Shown piece by piece: positions 51,125 through 62,100 of a stretch of DNA of 64,000 nucleotides. Every line of letters starts with the position of its first letter. The stretch's first letter is position 1. Both the position numbers and the translations under genes were made by a program. The DNA is taken from assembly GCF_009811415.1 (NCBI RefSeq), contig NZ_BLIG01000010.1, positions 1 to 64,000 on the forward strand, read 5' to 3'. The notes beneath the pieces are model-generated. The model worked only from the letters and a program-made list of their open reading frames with translations. It searched no databases and was not told the origin of the DNA. The DNA comes from Alteromonas sp. KUL106. Its GTDB lineage: Bacteria; Pseudomonadota; Gammaproteobacteria; Enterobacterales; Alteromonadaceae.

Positions 51125-52777
51125 GTGGAAAAAACCTGGCTTAAGCATTACGACCCTCGCGTTTCCGCAGAAATTGATGCCGATCGTTACGCATCTGTAG
51201 TAGACATTTTCGAGCAGTCAGTAAAAAAGTTTAAAAATAAAGAAGCCTTCATTAACATGGGGCATTCAATCACGTTTGACGAGCTAGATGTTTTGTCGGC
51301 GCAGTTTGCTGCTTATTTACAAGCAAGCGGATTGAAGCGTGGTGACGCGGTGGCAATCATGATGCCTAACCTACTTCAATATCCGGTCGCCATGTTCGGT
51401 ATTTTGCGCGCTGGAATGGTTGTTGTTAATGTTAATCCTCTATACACCGCCCGTGAACTGAAGCATCAGCTTAATGATGCCAATGCCAAAGCCATTGTGA
51501 TCGTTGAAAACTTCGCGTGTACCCTTGAAGAGGTTATTGCAGAGACCAATCTACAAGAGGTCTTTTTAACCGCGCTTGGTGACATGTTACCAGCACCTAA
51601 ACGCTGGATAGTTAACGCAGTCGTCAAATACGTCAAAAAGATGGTGCCTTCGTTTAATTTACCTGAGACTACTTCGTTCATGTCTGCGGTTAAAAAGGGC
51701 GAGTCTCTAGAATATAAGCGTCCTGAAATTGAGAGTGGCGATTTAGCGTTTCTTCAATATACCGGTGGAACGACAGGAGTATCGAAAGGCGCAATGCTCA
51801 CGCACCGCAATATGGTGGCCAATCTCGAACAGGTGTCAGGTATTCTCGAAACGGTTATTGAAGAAGGTGAAGACTTCGTTGTCACCGCACTTCCGCTCTA
51901 CCATATCTTTGCGTTACTGGCGAATTGTCTCATGTTCGTGAAATATGGCTGCCGTAACTTGCTGATTACAAACCCTCGCGATATGCCTGCTTTTGTTAAC
52001 GAGTTAAGTAAGTACCCATTTACCATTCTCCCTGGTGTAAACACACTCTTTAATGGGCTTCTAAATACTCCAGGGTTCGACGAACTAGATTTTAGTAAGT
52101 TTAAGTTTGGTTTAGGCGGCGGTATGGCCGTTCAGCGTCCGGTTGCTGAGAAATGGGAAAAAGTCACTGGTACAGTACTTCTGGAAGGTTACGGACTGAC
52201 TGAGTGCTCACCCGTTGTCGCGGTAAACCCACCTCAAATTGAAGCCTACAAAGGCGCTATCGGTATGCCCGTTCCATCGACGGATATCAAACTTCTCGAT
52301 GATGATGGTAACCCTGTCGAAAAAGGTGAGCCGGGTGAATTGTGGGTAAAAGGCCCTCAAGTGATGAAGGGGTACTTAAACCGTCCTGAAGCGACAGACG
52401 ACATTCTAAAAGATGGGTGGCTCGCTACCGGCGATATAGCAACGGTAGATGATGAAGGTTACTTCTATATTGTTGACCGTAAAAAGGATATGATCCTAGT
52501 ATCAGGTTTTAACGTGTTTCCTAACGAAATAGAAGAAGTAGCTGCAATGCATGAAAACATTGTTGAAGCTGCAGCCGTTGGGGTTCCCCATGAAGTCAGT
52601 GGCGAAGTTGTTAAGTTGTTTGTGGTTAAGAACAATGACTCGCTGACAGAAAAAGACGTTATCGCGCACTGCCGTAACCACCTAACGGGTTATAAAGTGC
52701 CTAAGCAAGTTGTTTTCAAAGACGACTTACCCAAAACCAATGTAGGTAAAATTCTGCGTCGGGAGCTTCGAGACTAA
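51125..52777 (+). CDS. fadD: long-chain acyl-CoA synthetase FadD
   Basis: A 550-residue adenylate-forming enzyme that activates fatty acids to acyl-CoA at the inner membrane. GTG 51125 is better spaced than TTG 51122 from GGAGGT and gives [11 protein letters not shown], like E. coli FadD. The P-loop [13 protein letters not shown], linker [11 protein letters not shown], the GWLATGD hinge and C-terminal KILRRELRD are present. Order slp-fadD-rnd is as in E. coli, with one hydrolase inserted. Confidence 0.96.
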   Translation: MEKTWLKHYDPRVSAEIDADRYASVVDIFEQSVKKFKNKEAFINMGHSITFDELDVLSAQFAAYLQASGLKRGDAVAIMMPNLLQYPVAMFGILRAGMVVVNVNPLYTARELKHQLNDANAKAIVIVENFACTLEEVIAETNLQEVFLTALGDMLPAPKRWIVNAVVKYVKKMVPSFNLPETTSFMSAVKKGESLEYKRPEIESGDLAFLQYTGGTTGVSKGAMLTHRNMVANLEQVSGILETVIEEGEDFVVTALPLYHIFALLANCLMFVKYGCRNLLITNPRDMPAFVNELSKYPFTILPGVNTLFNGLLNTPGFDELDFSKFKFGLGGGMAVQRPVAEKWEKVTGTVLLEGYGLTECSPVVAVNPPQIEAYKGAIGMPVPSTDIKLLDDDGNPVEKGEPGELWVKGPQVMKGYLNRPEATDDILKDGWLATGDIATVDDEGYFYIVDRKKDMILVSGFNVFPNEIEEVAAMHENIVEAAAVGVPHEVSGEVVKLFVVKNNDSLTEKDVIAHCRNHLTGYKVPKQVVFKDDLPKTNVGKILRRELRD

Positions 52778-52798
52778 TTTCTTTGAAATAGTTTTGTG

Positions 52799-52823
52799 AA
52801 AGCCGGCGTTAGCCGGCTTTTTT
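52799..52823 (+). terminator. intrinsic terminator of fadD
   Basis: AAAGCCGGC, 4-base loop, GCCGGCTTT and T residues. Confidence 0.9.
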
Positions 52824-52839
52824 ATTACTGTGCAAAAAT

Positions 52840-53997
52840 ATGCAATATCAATTAATTACGACATTTGAACAATTAGATAAGGTGTGCTCAGCTGCGCAGC
52901 GTCAAGAGGCTGTGGCTTTAGACACCGAGTTCGTAAGAACAAGAACACTCACGCCTCATTTAGGACTCATTCAACTCTATGATGGGCACCAGCTTGTGCT
53001 TATCGACCCGCTTGCCATTGACAATATGCAGCCATTTATCGCGCTGTTAGAAAATACAGAAGTGGTTAAGGTGCTTCATTCATGTTCAGAAGATATGGAA
53101 GCTTTCTTAACCGCATTTGATACTGTACCAACACCTGTGTTTGACACTCAGTTAGCAGGAAGTATGTTGGACATGGGCCCCTCCCTAGGCTATGCCAAGC
53201 TGGTGGAGCTTCTCTGCGATATTGCCTTAGACAAGGGCGAATCGCGCACTGACTGGTTAGCCAGACCGCTCAGGGAGGCCCAACTTAGCTATGCTGCTAA
53301 CGACGTACTTTATCTACTTCCATGTTACCAACAGCTCGCAATTAGAGTGCAGGAAATGGGCAAGGTACACTGGATTTATCAAGAGATAGATTTGTTAGTA
53401 CAAAAAAAGCGCGCACAAATGCCCGAAGACTTTGCTTATTTGAGTATAAAGAACAATTGGCGCCTGAACAGTGAGCAACTTACCGTACTACAGGCTTTGG
53501 CTGCTTGGCGCTTGAATATGGCAAGAAAGAAAGACTTAGCGCTAAATTTTGTTTTTAAAGAAGGGCACTTGTTTGAAGCCGCGCAGCGACTCATAGACAA
53601 CAAATCTGCTCTGTCACGAATTAATGGCGTGAACCACCAGTCGGTCAGGCGTTATGGCGATACCATCATCATGCTGATTGAAGAGGCAAGGGCAAAGTAT
53701 GCTCAAACGCCGGAAAAGCTTAGGTTGCCTGTCGTATTGCGACTTATCGATGTGGCTAAATATAAAAAGACACTTGCTGAGCTCAAAGATATTAGCGAAC
53801 AAATTGCAAAAGACAATGGGGTTAATGCTGACGTAATAGCCTCTAAAAAGCAGTTGAATCAGCTGCTTAAATGGTACTGGTTTTCGGTGGACGAAACGCG
53901 TGTTCAGGGCCTAAAACCCGATGTGCTTTCTACGTGGAGAGAGCCTTTGTTTCGTCCTCATGTTGAACGACTTCTAGGCGATGCTCCATCCCAATAG
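52840..53997 (+). CDS. rnd: ribonuclease D
   Basis: A 385-residue 3'-5' exoribonuclease for tRNA 3' maturation. The DEDD exonuclease domain begins ALDTEFVRTRT and includes LHSCSEDMEAF and the YAANDVLYLL motif III. An HRDC domain follows (about 210-285), then a second helical region. It begins 17 bases after the fadD terminator. Confidence 0.95.
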   Translation: MQYQLITTFEQLDKVCSAAQRQEAVALDTEFVRTRTLTPHLGLIQLYDGHQLVLIDPLAIDNMQPFIALLENTEVVKVLHSCSEDMEAFLTAFDTVPTPVFDTQLAGSMLDMGPSLGYAKLVELLCDIALDKGESRTDWLARPLREAQLSYAANDVLYLLPCYQQLAIRVQEMGKVHWIYQEIDLLVQKKRAQMPEDFAYLSIKNNWRLNSEQLTVLQALAAWRLNMARKKDLALNFVFKEGHLFEAAQRLIDNKSALSRINGVNHQSVRRYGDTIIMLIEEARAKYAQTPEKLRLPVVLRLIDVAKYKKTLAELKDISEQIAKDNGVNADVIASKKQLNQLLKWYWFSVDETRVQGLKPDVLSTWREPLFRPHVERLLGDAPSQ

Positions 53998-54054
53998 TGT
54001 AAAGTAATCATACGTTTAAACACATTCAGTCTAACGCGAAGAGAGTAAAAACTT

Positions 54055-54351
54055 ATGTTATGCGCTGTATATAAAACAAGAAAAAAAGAGGGCATGTATT
54101 TGTATGTGCCTAAGAAAGACCATTTTGAGGATGTACCAAAGCCGCTTATGGATATGTTTGGTCGTCCAGAGTTAGTGACCATTCTTGCATTAGATAAGCA
54201 CGAGCGTTTAGGTGTCGTTGATAAACAAAAGTTAGTTGATGAGCTTAAAGATAAAGGGTTCTATCTTCAGGTGCCGCCAAAAGAAGAAAACCTCCTCGAA
54301 ACACATAGAGAGTCATTAGGGCTTTCTAAAATGCCTGATAAAAAGTTTTAA
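54055..54351 (+). CDS. ycgL: YcgL-family protein
   Basis: A 98-residue cytosolic protein of the YcgL family. [31 protein letters not shown] is characteristic. Function not established. Next to rnd. Confidence 0.92.
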   Translation: MLCAVYKTRKKEGMYLYVPKKDHFEDVPKPLMDMFGRPELVTILALDKHERLGVVDKQKLVDELKDKGFYLQVPPKEENLLETHRESLGLSKMPDKKF

Positions 54352-54357
54352 ATAGTT

Positions 54358-55440
54358 ATGTTATTTAATGCAGTAAATTGTTCGTTTATTTATCTTAAAA
54401 AAGTGAGATTGAGAAAAACCTTCGCGCCCAATTCTCGAAAACGTAACCTTTCTTCGCCTTTATCAAGTATTGTGATGTTGTTTGCATTATTGCTTCAAGG
54501 CACGGCGCAAGCGAACGTTCAGAACGATCTCACTGAAGAAGGCTTTATAGCTTACGTGGCCAAGTTAAAGGAAGAAGCCCTTGATAAGGGGATAGACAAA
54601 GGCAAATTAGATGAGGCGTTTGCCGCGATTACGTTTAGACCTACCGTCGTAACGTCTGACAAAAACCAGCCAGAGAAAAAGATAACACTTGATGACTACT
54701 TAGCTTCGCGGGTCCCGGATTGGAAAGTCAAACAAGCGGTTGAAAAGTATAATAAACACAAAGCCTTACTTGATAAAATTGCTGGCGAATATGGTGTTCA
54801 AGCTAGATTTATAGTGGCCCTTTGGGGCAATGAGTCGAACTTTGGTAAAATTCAGGGTAATTATAGTGTGCTGTCTGCGTTGGCTTCCCTAGCGTATGAA
54901 GGGCGCAGAGAAAAGCTGTTTAAAGACAACTTTTTTGCTGCATTGGAAATCATAGATAAAGGGCATGCTGACGTTAATACTCTGAAAGGTTCTTGGGCAG
55001 GTGCTATGGGGCAGACGCAATTTATGCCTATTTCGTTTCTTAATTACGCTGTAGATTATAATGGCGATGGCAAGAAAGATATCTGGGGCACCGAAGCCGA
55101 TGTTTTTGCCTCTATTGCAAACTACCTGTCATCTGAAGGATGGAGCTCTGAGGGCACGTGGGGTAGGCAAGTCAAACTTTCTCGCGTAGTGCCGATATCG
55201 GGGTTAGCCAAAGCCAACATGAAGCCGCTGTCCTATTGGAAAGCAAAGGGCGTAACACGTTTCGATGGAAGCGAACTTCCCAATGTTGATATCGATGCCT
55301 CGCTTATCATGCCTGACGGTGAAAAAGGGCGGGTTTACTTGGTGTATGATAATTTCCATACACTGATGAAGTGGAACCGCTCGTCGTATTTTGGCGTTTC
55401 TGTTGGTTATCTTTCTGAACGAATAAAGCGAGGATACTGA
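54358..55440 (+). CDS. MltB-type lytic murein transglycosylase
   Basis: Up to 360 residues; GTG 54403 is an alternative start giving a better signal peptide (SSIVMLFALLLQGTAQA). The mature SLT_2 domain has catalytic Glu in LWGNESNFG, then GNYSVLSALASLAYEGRR and GSWAGAMGQTQFMP. Cleaves peptidoglycan glycan strands with 1,6-anhydro product. No lipobox, so soluble periplasmic (SltB/MltB-like). Its stop and the next ATG share bases (TGATG). Confidence 0.9.
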   Translation: MLFNAVNCSFIYLKKVRLRKTFAPNSRKRNLSSPLSSIVMLFALLLQGTAQANVQNDLTEEGFIAYVAKLKEEALDKGIDKGKLDEAFAAITFRPTVVTSDKNQPEKKITLDDYLASRVPDWKVKQAVEKYNKHKALLDKIAGEYGVQARFIVALWGNESNFGKIQGNYSVLSALASLAYEGRREKLFKDNFFAALEIIDKGHADVNTLKGSWAGAMGQTQFMPISFLNYAVDYNGDGKKDIWGTEADVFASIANYLSSEGWSSEGTWGRQVKLSRVVPISGLAKANMKPLSYWKAKGVTRFDGSELPNVDIDASLIMPDGEKGRVYLVYDNFHTLMKWNRSSYFGVSVGYLSERIKRGY

Positions 55441-56108
55441 TGCCTTATTATCATATTGATATGCAAGGTAACGAGATTGAATTACCGGTTACTAAGGTGG
55501 TTTGCATTGGTCGCAATTACCTTGATCATATTCAAGAAATGCATTCTGCCGTGCCCGAAGCGCCCTTACTTTTCATGAAGCCCAAAGCGGCGCTGTGTCA
55601 CATGCACGATAATATTGTGATCCCCACCGATAAAGGGGAGTGTCACAACGAACTAGAAGTCTCAGTTTTACTGAAGTCACCGTTAAAAAACGCCAGTGAA
55701 GACGAAGCAAAGGCCGCAATTTGGGGGATAGGGTTAGGTCTTGATCTTACTCTTCGCGACGTCCAAGCAGCATTGAAAAAACAAGGTCAACCTTGGGAAA
55801 GGGCAAAGTCATTTGACAACAGCGCGCCATTGTCTGGCTTTATACCTTTTCACTTAGTCGATAATCTTGATGATTTACGGTTTAGTTTAACGATAAATGA
55901 TGATGTTCGACAAAAAGGTCATACGGAATTAATGCTCCACAAAATCATTCCGCTTATTGCTCATATGTCTTCTGTATTTACCCTTGACTGCGGGGATGTG
56001 ATTTTAACCGGGACACCTAAAGGGGTGGGCAAGTTAATGCCCTCTGACACCGTTATCGCATCGCTAGAAAATTATCTTACCGTCAACACAGAGGTAGTCG
56101 CAGAATGA
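55440..56108 (+). CDS. fumarylacetoacetate hydrolase family protein (YcgM-like)
   Basis: A 222-residue FAH-fold enzyme with metal ligands in ELEVSVLL and LGLDLTLRDVQ, and the GTPKGVG motif. Such proteins include acylpyruvases and isomerases; YcgM of E. coli has acylpyruvate hydrolase-type fold. Coupled with its neighbours on both sides. Confidence 0.9.
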   Translation: MPYYHIDMQGNEIELPVTKVVCIGRNYLDHIQEMHSAVPEAPLLFMKPKAALCHMHDNIVIPTDKGECHNELEVSVLLKSPLKNASEDEAKAAIWGIGLGLDLTLRDVQAALKKQGQPWERAKSFDNSAPLSGFIPFHLVDNLDDLRFSLTINDDVRQKGHTELMLHKIIPLIAHMSSVFTLDCGDVILTGTPKGVGKLMPSDTVIASLENYLTVNTEVVAE

Positions 56109-56599
56109 CAGTTGCGTTTTGGGAAACCAAATCTTTGGAAGAGATGACTCAAAATGAGTGGGAGTCACTATGTGATGGCTGCGGAAAATGCTGTCTGCAA
56201 AAGTTTATTGATGATGATGCCGTCGAGGAATACGAAGTTACTGATCACATCAATGATAACGAGAAAATACATTATACGAACATCGTTTGCTCATATTTAA
56301 ACACAAAAAAGTGCGAGTGCACTCAATATGAAAGACGAACAGAGCTTGTACCTGATTGCGTTAAACTGACGAAAGAGAACCTTAAAGATATCTTCTTTAT
56401 GCCAAACAGCTGCGCCTATCGAAGACTCTATGAGGGAAGGGGGCTACCTTCATGGCATCCTTTGCTCAACAAGGGTAAAAAGCACGTAATGCATGCGAAA
56501 GGGATGTCGGTGCGCAATAAAACCGTGTTTGAGTCAGATGTAGATCTCAATAATTTTGAAGACTACATCGCTATCTGGCCTCTCGAAGATTTAGATTAA
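56105..56599 (+). CDS. ycgN: YcgN-family cysteine-cluster protein
   Basis: A 164-residue protein of the UPF0260/YcgN family. The metal-binding cluster includes CDGCGKCCLQ and a second group KCECTQYERR with later PDCVKL and NSCAYRR. Start ATG overlaps the previous stop (ATGA). Function unknown. Confidence 0.92.
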   Translation: MTVAFWETKSLEEMTQNEWESLCDGCGKCCLQKFIDDDAVEEYEVTDHINDNEKIHYTNIVCSYLNTKKCECTQYERRTELVPDCVKLTKENLKDIFFMPNSCAYRRLYEGRGLPSWHPLLNKGKKHVMHAKGMSVRNKTVFESDVDLNNFEDYIAIWPLEDLD

Positions 56600-56742
56600 G
56601 CCTAGGGCATAGTGGTACAACATTGTGTCCTTCAAAAAAATTGCTGCATATGCAATCTTAGACTAAAGAGCATGAACAGTACTTGCGCACCTAGTTTATA
56701 CTCTTGCGCTGTTTTTTTATCTAATTTACACAAGGCTTATAG

Positions 56743-58026
56743 ATGAAAAGGTTGAGCGCTATGGCGTCGGTTTTATTGGTCGCCATAACAAGTCTAGCCA
56801 TGCCAATAAATGCTGAAGGCCTTAACGTCAATGTCAGCGGTTCGGTAAGGGCGCGTTATGAAACGCTGAATAACCCTATTTTTCCTACCCGAGAGGACAT
56901 TCGCCCCCAAACTAATGAGCGACTATCTACCCGCATCCGGCTAAAAGGCGAAGCGGTCTATCAAAATTGGCAGGCAGTTGCAGAAATAGAAGATTCTCGG
57001 GCTTACCTAGACGAAAATGACCCAACCCTTACGTCTTCTCAGGTTAATACGCTTGAGCCTATTCAGTTTTATATTACCTATAAGGGAATAAGCAAGTACC
57101 TTGACGGTGTGACCATAGGGCGCGTAACGCTTGATCACGGCAGTCGGCGCTTGATAGGGCGCACGCGATTTAGAAATGCAACGAACACCTTCGAAGGTGC
57201 GCTAGTGGATGCAAATTGGTCTGGTTGGCATTTCCGTGGCTTCTATTTATTACCGGTTTCTCGTTTCCCTTTGGATGCAGCATCAATTGATGATAACAAG
57301 CGCGCTTTTGATAAAAGTTTCAGTAATCGAAAGTTTTTTGGTGTTTATGCTGAGTCACAAGATAATGCTTGGAAAATACATAGCTACTGGTTAAAAGAAT
57401 CCGATTCGCATGAGCTTGCTACCAAGGATCGCGATTTATATACATTATCAGTAGACTATTCAAAAACTTTTTTGACAAAGTGGAAATACAACGTAGAGGC
57501 AATAGGTCAAACAGGTCAGGCTAGACAGTCTGCATCGACGTTAGACATCGACGATAAAGACGTAACGGCATGGATGGTTCACGGTCACGTTGGCAAACAA
57601 ATCAGTGATAGCACGTTTGTAAGAGCTGAAATTGATGCTGCAAGTGGTGATGATAATAGTTCCGACAATACCATTCGGGCTTTCGACTCTCTTTATGGGT
57701 TACGCCGATTCGATTTTGGCCCTACAGACGCGTATCAATCCTTTCCTCGAAGCAATATTTTGGCCCCCGGGCTTAGAATAGTCACAAACCTTAACGCTGC
57801 GCACGCTGTTATGGCTGGTTACAAGGGACTGTGGCTGCATAGAGTGGCTGAGGGCGAAGACGATTTTCTAGGTCACCAGTTCGAGTTTCGCTGGCGCTAT
57901 AAAGCGCTAGCACCACTAGCACTCGAGTTAGGTGGTGCTTATCTTGTAAAAGGTAAAGCGCTGGAAACTGGTGCGTATCCCGGTAACGCCATGTACGCTT
58001 ACACCGGGTTCATTTACTCTTTCTAG
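56743..58026 (+). CDS. alginate-export-family outer-membrane beta-barrel
   Basis: A 427-residue porin-like protein with a signal peptide cleaved near INAEG. VNVSGSVRARYETL at the N-terminus, many amphipathic strands and a terminal Phe (TGFIYSF) mark a beta-barrel; GRVTLDHGSRRLIGRTRFRN is typical of the alginate_export family. It may pass oligosaccharides or other acidic solutes. Monocistronic. Confidence 0.85.
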   Translation: MKRLSAMASVLLVAITSLAMPINAEGLNVNVSGSVRARYETLNNPIFPTREDIRPQTNERLSTRIRLKGEAVYQNWQAVAEIEDSRAYLDENDPTLTSSQVNTLEPIQFYITYKGISKYLDGVTIGRVTLDHGSRRLIGRTRFRNATNTFEGALVDANWSGWHFRGFYLLPVSRFPLDAASIDDNKRAFDKSFSNRKFFGVYAESQDNAWKIHSYWLKESDSHELATKDRDLYTLSVDYSKTFLTKWKYNVEAIGQTGQARQSASTLDIDDKDVTAWMVHGHVGKQISDSTFVRAEIDAASGDDNSSDNTIRAFDSLYGLRRFDFGPTDAYQSFPRSNILAPGLRIVTNLNAAHAVMAGYKGLWLHRVAEGEDDFLGHQFEFRWRYKALAPLALELGGAYLVKGKALETGAYPGNAMYAYTGFIYSF

Positions 58027-58041
58027 GTAGAAACGTAGATG

Positions 58042-58076
58042 GGGTGTGTTTTGTTTCGGCTTTCACACCCTATTTT
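58042..58076 (+). terminator. probable terminator of the porin gene
   Basis: GGGTGTG (58042-58048) and CACACCC (58064-58070) arms around a 15-base loop, followed by a weak T-tract. Confidence 0.55.
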
Positions 58077-58120
58077 CAGGTCATTGGCGACGTTAAGCGT
58101 GATTCTTGATGTAAAGTTCG

Positions 58121-58669
58121 TCACGTCGTAAGTGCGTAAAGTAGCGCATCTCTTCCGAAGACACGTTTACGGCATAACCCTTCTTTTATACCGCCAATAC
58201 GCTCCGCCACACGAATACTTGCCTTGTTATTTGGCTCAATAAAACACTCTAGCCTGTGTAAGTTCATCTGTGAAAAGGCAAGCTTTTTTAGCGCTTCACA
58301 AATTGCGGTAGCGAGCCCTTTGCCGCAAGCGTCAGGCCTTAACCAATATCCAAGATTAGCTGTCAGATGAGTATGGTGAATATGGTTGATTATACCCATG
58401 CCTAAACACGTGTCGTTGTGTATGAGAAGGTAAGTAAGACCATAACCTGCCTCCCGAGCCTTTTCCATACTGGAAATACATTGCTTAGATAGCGCAGGTG
58501 TTACCGGGCATACTGCTGAACCAAACCAAGGTTTGACATGATGAATGGATTGCTGACCAGCCTCACAAAGCGCATCGCAGTGTTTTTCTGCTATGCGCTG
58601 AATAGAGATTGGGCCTTGCTCAGTATGAATAGAAGGCAAGCGAGAAGGCAAAATTGATAAGTCGATCAA
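58121..58669 (-). CDS. GNAT N-acetyltransferase (RimJ/RimL type)
   Basis: A 182-residue acetyltransferase. The LGYWLRPDACGKGLATAICEALKKLAF acetyl-CoA loop and LHRLECFIEPNN.ASIRVAERIG are diagnostic. Its start overlaps the dsbB stop by four bases. Acceptor unknown. Confidence 0.9.
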   Translation of the reverse strand: MIDLSILPSRLPSIHTEQGPISIQRIAEKHCDALCEAGQQSIHHVKPWFGSAVCPVTPALSKQCISSMEKAREAGYGLTYLLIHNDTCLGMGIINHIHHTHLTANLGYWLRPDACGKGLATAICEALKKLAFSQMNLHRLECFIEPNNKASIRVAERIGGIKEGLCRKRVFGRDALLYALTT

Positions 58670-59193
58670 AAGGGTTTTTTATCCAGTAATCGACATGCGA
58701 ACACAAGAGCAAATACCGCAAAGTACGCAGCAAAAATTATCTGCATCCATTCGGCCATACCCATTGATAAAAACTGCCACGAATCTTCTAAACAATCACC
58801 TTCTGCAGCAAATACCGCGGGCAGCCACTCGTGGAGTTGTAACCAAGCCGGAAAGTTAGGCACTATTTCACAACTGGCGAAGAAAGGGTTAGCTGCGTTA
58901 AGGATACCTACATGCTCTTTGGCAATCAAAAAGCCCCATCCCGCTGACACTGCCCAACCTGCAAAGCCGAGCATACGCGTGAAGCCATTGTTTTTTATCA
59001 GCACAATTAATGCGGAAATCACAATGCCATACATTGCTGTACGTTGATAAATACACATAATGCAGGGCTTTAGGCCCATACCGTACTGAAAATATAGCGC
59101 TGCAATTTCTAATGCGAGAGACGTTGCAAAAAGCACAAGCCACGAAGACTTGTGCTCTGCCCAATGGCTTATGCTGTGAATGATACCACGCAT
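58666..59193 (-). CDS. dsbB: disulfide bond formation protein DsbB
   Basis: A 175-residue inner-membrane quinone reductase that reoxidises DsbA. Four transmembrane helices; redox pairs C44-x2-C47 (PCIMC) and C108...C134 are complete. It lies between nhaB and the GNAT gene; nhaB-dsbB adjacency is conserved in gammaproteobacteria. Confidence 0.95.
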   Translation of the reverse strand: MRGIIHSISHWAEHKSSWLVLFATSLALEIAALYFQYGMGLKPCIMCIYQRTAMYGIVISALIVLIKNNGFTRMLGFAGWAVSAGWGFLIAKEHVGILNAANPFFASCEIVPNFPAWLQLHEWLPAVFAAEGDCLEDSWQFLSMGMAEWMQIIFAAYFAVFALVFACRLLDKKPF

Positions 59194-59196
59194 AGA

Positions 59197-60771
59197 TTAG
59201 TGACCTACCGCTTGCGCGCCGGGTTCAACAGCCGTGTGGTGCTCAATGAGATGCATGTCATAAAGCACTTGTGTTGCGTCAGCAAGTCCAATATAGGTCG
59301 CTAATAAGCCGACAATGGTAAGCACTAAAGTGTAAGGCAGGGCCATCATAACCATTCGTCCATACGACAAGCGAAGTAGTGGCGCGATTGCTGAAGTAAG
59401 TAAGAACAGGAAAGCTGCCTGACCATTTGGTGTTGCAACACTGGGTAAGTTAGTTCCTGTATTAATGGCTACTGCAAGCATATCGTACTGGTCACGAGTG
59501 ATTTGACCAGCTTGAAGAGCGGCCGTTACTTCAGTGATGTAAACCGAACCAACAAACACGTTATCACTCACCATTGAGAGTACGCCGTTGGCAAGATAGA
59601 ACATTACCATTTGTGTTTCACCTTCAAATGATAATACCCAGTGAATAACGGGTTGGAATAAACCTTGGTCAATAATTACCGCAACGACACCGAAGAAAAC
59701 ACATAATAGTGCCGCAAAAGGCAGGGCCTCTTCAAACGCTTTGCCTAACGCATGCTCTTCAATAACACCGCTCATTGACGTGGCTAAAACGATAACTGAC
59801 AATCCAATTAAGCCTACCGATGCCATGTGTGTAGCAAGACCTACAATTAACCAGATTCCAATGAGTGCCTGAACGACAAGCTTGGCACTTTCGCGCTTGC
59901 TGCGGCCTTTGTCCATATGATCGTTATAGTCGACCAATATTTGTCTTACTGCTGAGGGTAATTTGGCACCGTAGGAAAACAAACCGGTCTTTTCTAATAC
60001 AACAGTGGTAAGCAAACCAAAAATAAAAACAGGCAAAGTCACCGGCGCCATTCGAATGAAGAATTCAACGAAGTCCCAGCCAGCTTTGTCGGCAATGATC
60101 AGGTTTTGAGGCTCGCCAACCATTGTCATAACGCCACCTAATGCGGTACCTACTGCCGAATGCATCATAAGGTTTCGTAAGAATGCTCTGAAATCTTCTA
60201 GGTCGTGACTTCCTAGCTCGTCATCACTGGTGTGGTCGTGTTCAGAGTGAAACTCTTTCCCAGAAGCGACTTTGTGATAAATAGAATAGAAACCTAAGCC
60301 AACGCTGATGATTACCGCGACTACGGTTAATGCATCTAAAAAGGCTGACAAAAATGCAGAAGCGAAGATAAACGCCAAGGAAAGGACAAGTTTGTTTTTC
60401 ACTTTAATCACAAGTTTCGTGAAAAGGAACATCAACAAGTCTTTCATGAAGTAAATACCTGCCACCATAAATACGAGCAGTAGCAACACTTCTAAATTAA
60501 CTTCTATTTCGTGCATCATATGACCTGGCGAGGTCATACCAATAAACATGGCTTCTATGAGAAGAAGGCCGCCTGGCTGAAGTGGGTAACACTTCAATGC
60601 CATTGCCAGTGTAAAAATGAACTGAATAACAAGTGTCCAGCCAGCAATATAAGGGTCCACCATAAAGATGAAAGGGTTAACAATGAGAAAGGCAATGATG
60701 GTTTTTTTATACCAGTCGGGCGCATGTCCCAGGAAGTTCTTATAGATCGCCGCGATCATTGAAGTTTGCAT
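59197..60771 (-). CDS. nhaB: Na+/H+ antiporter NhaB
   Basis: A 524-residue inner-membrane antiporter with about 12 spans. Family stretches are [16 protein letters not shown] and [37 protein letters not shown]. Exports sodium, fitting a marine host. Divergent from fadR, as in E. coli. Confidence 0.96.
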   Translation of the reverse strand: MQTSMIAAIYKNFLGHAPDWYKKTIIAFLIVNPFIFMVDPYIAGWTLVIQFIFTLAMALKCYPLQPGGLLLIEAMFIGMTSPGHMMHEIEVNLEVLLLLVFMVAGIYFMKDLLMFLFTKLVIKVKNKLVLSLAFIFASAFLSAFLDALTVVAVIISVGLGFYSIYHKVASGKEFHSEHDHTSDDELGSHDLEDFRAFLRNLMMHSAVGTALGGVMTMVGEPQNLIIADKAGWDFVEFFIRMAPVTLPVFIFGLLTTVVLEKTGLFSYGAKLPSAVRQILVDYNDHMDKGRSKRESAKLVVQALIGIWLIVGLATHMASVGLIGLSVIVLATSMSGVIEEHALGKAFEEALPFAALLCVFFGVVAVIIDQGLFQPVIHWVLSFEGETQMVMFYLANGVLSMVSDNVFVGSVYITEVTAALQAGQITRDQYDMLAVAINTGTNLPSVATPNGQAAFLFLLTSAIAPLLRLSYGRMVMMALPYTLVLTIVGLLATYIGLADATQVLYDMHLIEHHTAVEPGAQAVGH

Positions 60772-61202
60772 GAGTTCCTGTTCCTTTTACAACAAAGCAC
60801 GCATTTTTGCGTATCTTTACACTGTGTAGTTCCGGTTATTGCATTGCATAAACTACCGGAGTGGCGGGATAAAGTTCGCCTCACCATAGTTTTGCTGCTG
60901 TCATTATAGTCGGAAATTAAGCGTACATGATATTAACGTCTTGAGAAAGCAATTCACAGACCCCACCCTCTGAAAGTTACTGAATATTTATCACTTTTTT
61001 AATGATGATTGCTGTGACATAGGTAAATGAGACCAGTTTCGCACATTAAATGTACAAAACGATGTTTAAGATCGCTGAAATAACACTTTAGTTTTAATGA
61101 TTTGTTAAAAGCTTTAGTAGACCGAGCATAATTCATTGTGATAATAAAAGAGCATCTGGTACAATCAGTTACAAAATAACAATAACGTGCAGGCGATTAG
61201 TT
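60772..61202. promoter_or_regulatory. divergent nhaB/fadR promoter region
   Basis: About 430 bases. It holds the FadR-like site at 61154-61170 and a weaker half-site GAGACCAGTT at 61029-61038. No ORF is supported. Confidence 0.5.
61154..61170 (+). promoter_or_regulatory. possible FadR autoregulatory site
   Basis: ATCTGGTACAATCAGTT keeps CTGGT and, in the other half, the CAG..T complement, about 32 bases before the fadR start. The central GAC is not conserved, so this is weaker than the fadD site. Confidence 0.4.
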
Positions 61203-61913
61203 ATGATTTATAAGGCACAGAGTCCAGCTGGATTCGCCGAAGAATATATTGTTGAATCTATTTGGAGTGGAAGATTTCCACCTGGCACCATTTTGCCTGC
61301 AGAAAGAGAACTTTCTGAGTTGATAGGTGTAACGAGAACGACGCTGCGTGAAGTGCTTCAGCGTTTGGCCCGCGATGGGTGGTTAACCATTCAGCATGGT
61401 AAACCCACAAAAGTAAATAACTTTTGGGAGACGTGCGGGCTAAATATACTAGAAACCCTTGCCCGATTAGATCAAGAAGGGATCCCTGAACTGGTCGATA
61501 ATTTGCTGGCAGCGCGTACCAATTTAAGCGCAGTGTTTATCCGAGGCGCTATCAGAAACAATCCTCAAGAGTCTGCCGCAATTATTGCTCGATACAAAGA
61601 CGTTGAGCAAGAAGGGTTGGCGTTTGCCCAGTTCGATTATCAAATGACACACGATTTAGCATTGGCATCTAACAATAACGTGTTTGTACTTATGATGAAC
61701 GGTTTCCGCGGTCTATACTCGCGTATCGGCGGTTACTTTTTCTCGCATCAGCAAGCGCGGGATGTTGCAAATAAATACTATGCAGATTTGTTAAATGTTG
61801 CGGAGAACGGCGCGTATGAAAAAGTGCCAGTCGTAGTGAGAAACTATGGTATTGAGAGTGGCAAAGTGTGGTCTGCTATTCGTGATGAAATGCCAAAAGA
61901 CTTGGTCGACTAG
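61203..61913 (+). CDS. fadR: fatty-acid metabolism regulator FadR
   Basis: A 236-residue GntR-family acyl-CoA-responsive regulator. The winged helix-turn-helix (residues 10-75: [42 protein letters not shown]) precedes the FadR C-terminal acyl-CoA-binding domain with [15 protein letters not shown] and GGYFF. It represses beta-oxidation genes and can activate unsaturated fatty acid synthesis. Its likely target fadD is 10 kb upstream. Confidence 0.96.
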   Translation: MIYKAQSPAGFAEEYIVESIWSGRFPPGTILPAERELSELIGVTRTTLREVLQRLARDGWLTIQHGKPTKVNNFWETCGLNILETLARLDQEGIPELVDNLLAARTNLSAVFIRGAIRNNPQESAAIIARYKDVEQEGLAFAQFDYQMTHDLALASNNNVFVLMMNGFRGLYSRIGGYFFSHQQARDVANKYYADLLNVAENGAYEKVPVVVRNYGIESGKVWSAIRDEMPKDLVD

Positions 61914-62024
61914 TTTTTCGTACTGTGGGCCTTGTGGCGTTTTAGCTGGCCATCAAACACACAAATCCGGTCAAATTTCGTTGTTTTGAAAGCAAGTAAA
62001 TAACACTGTATAGAACGAGTCACG

Positions 62025-62059
62025 CGCCGCATCGCTTTTTAAAGCATGCGGCGTTTTTT
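62025..62059 (+). terminator. intrinsic terminator of fadR
   Basis: CGCCGCAT and ATGCGGCG around a 13-base loop (itself partly paired, GCTTT/AAAGC), then six T residues. Confidence 0.88.
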
Positions 62060-62100
62060 CTTTGTAATATATTCTCGCCTTTTAGAGGAGGAGTAAAACC

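Noticed and set aside
61029..61038. Additional FadR site GAGACCAGTT
   Set aside because: Only one half-site is present; the other half does not fit.
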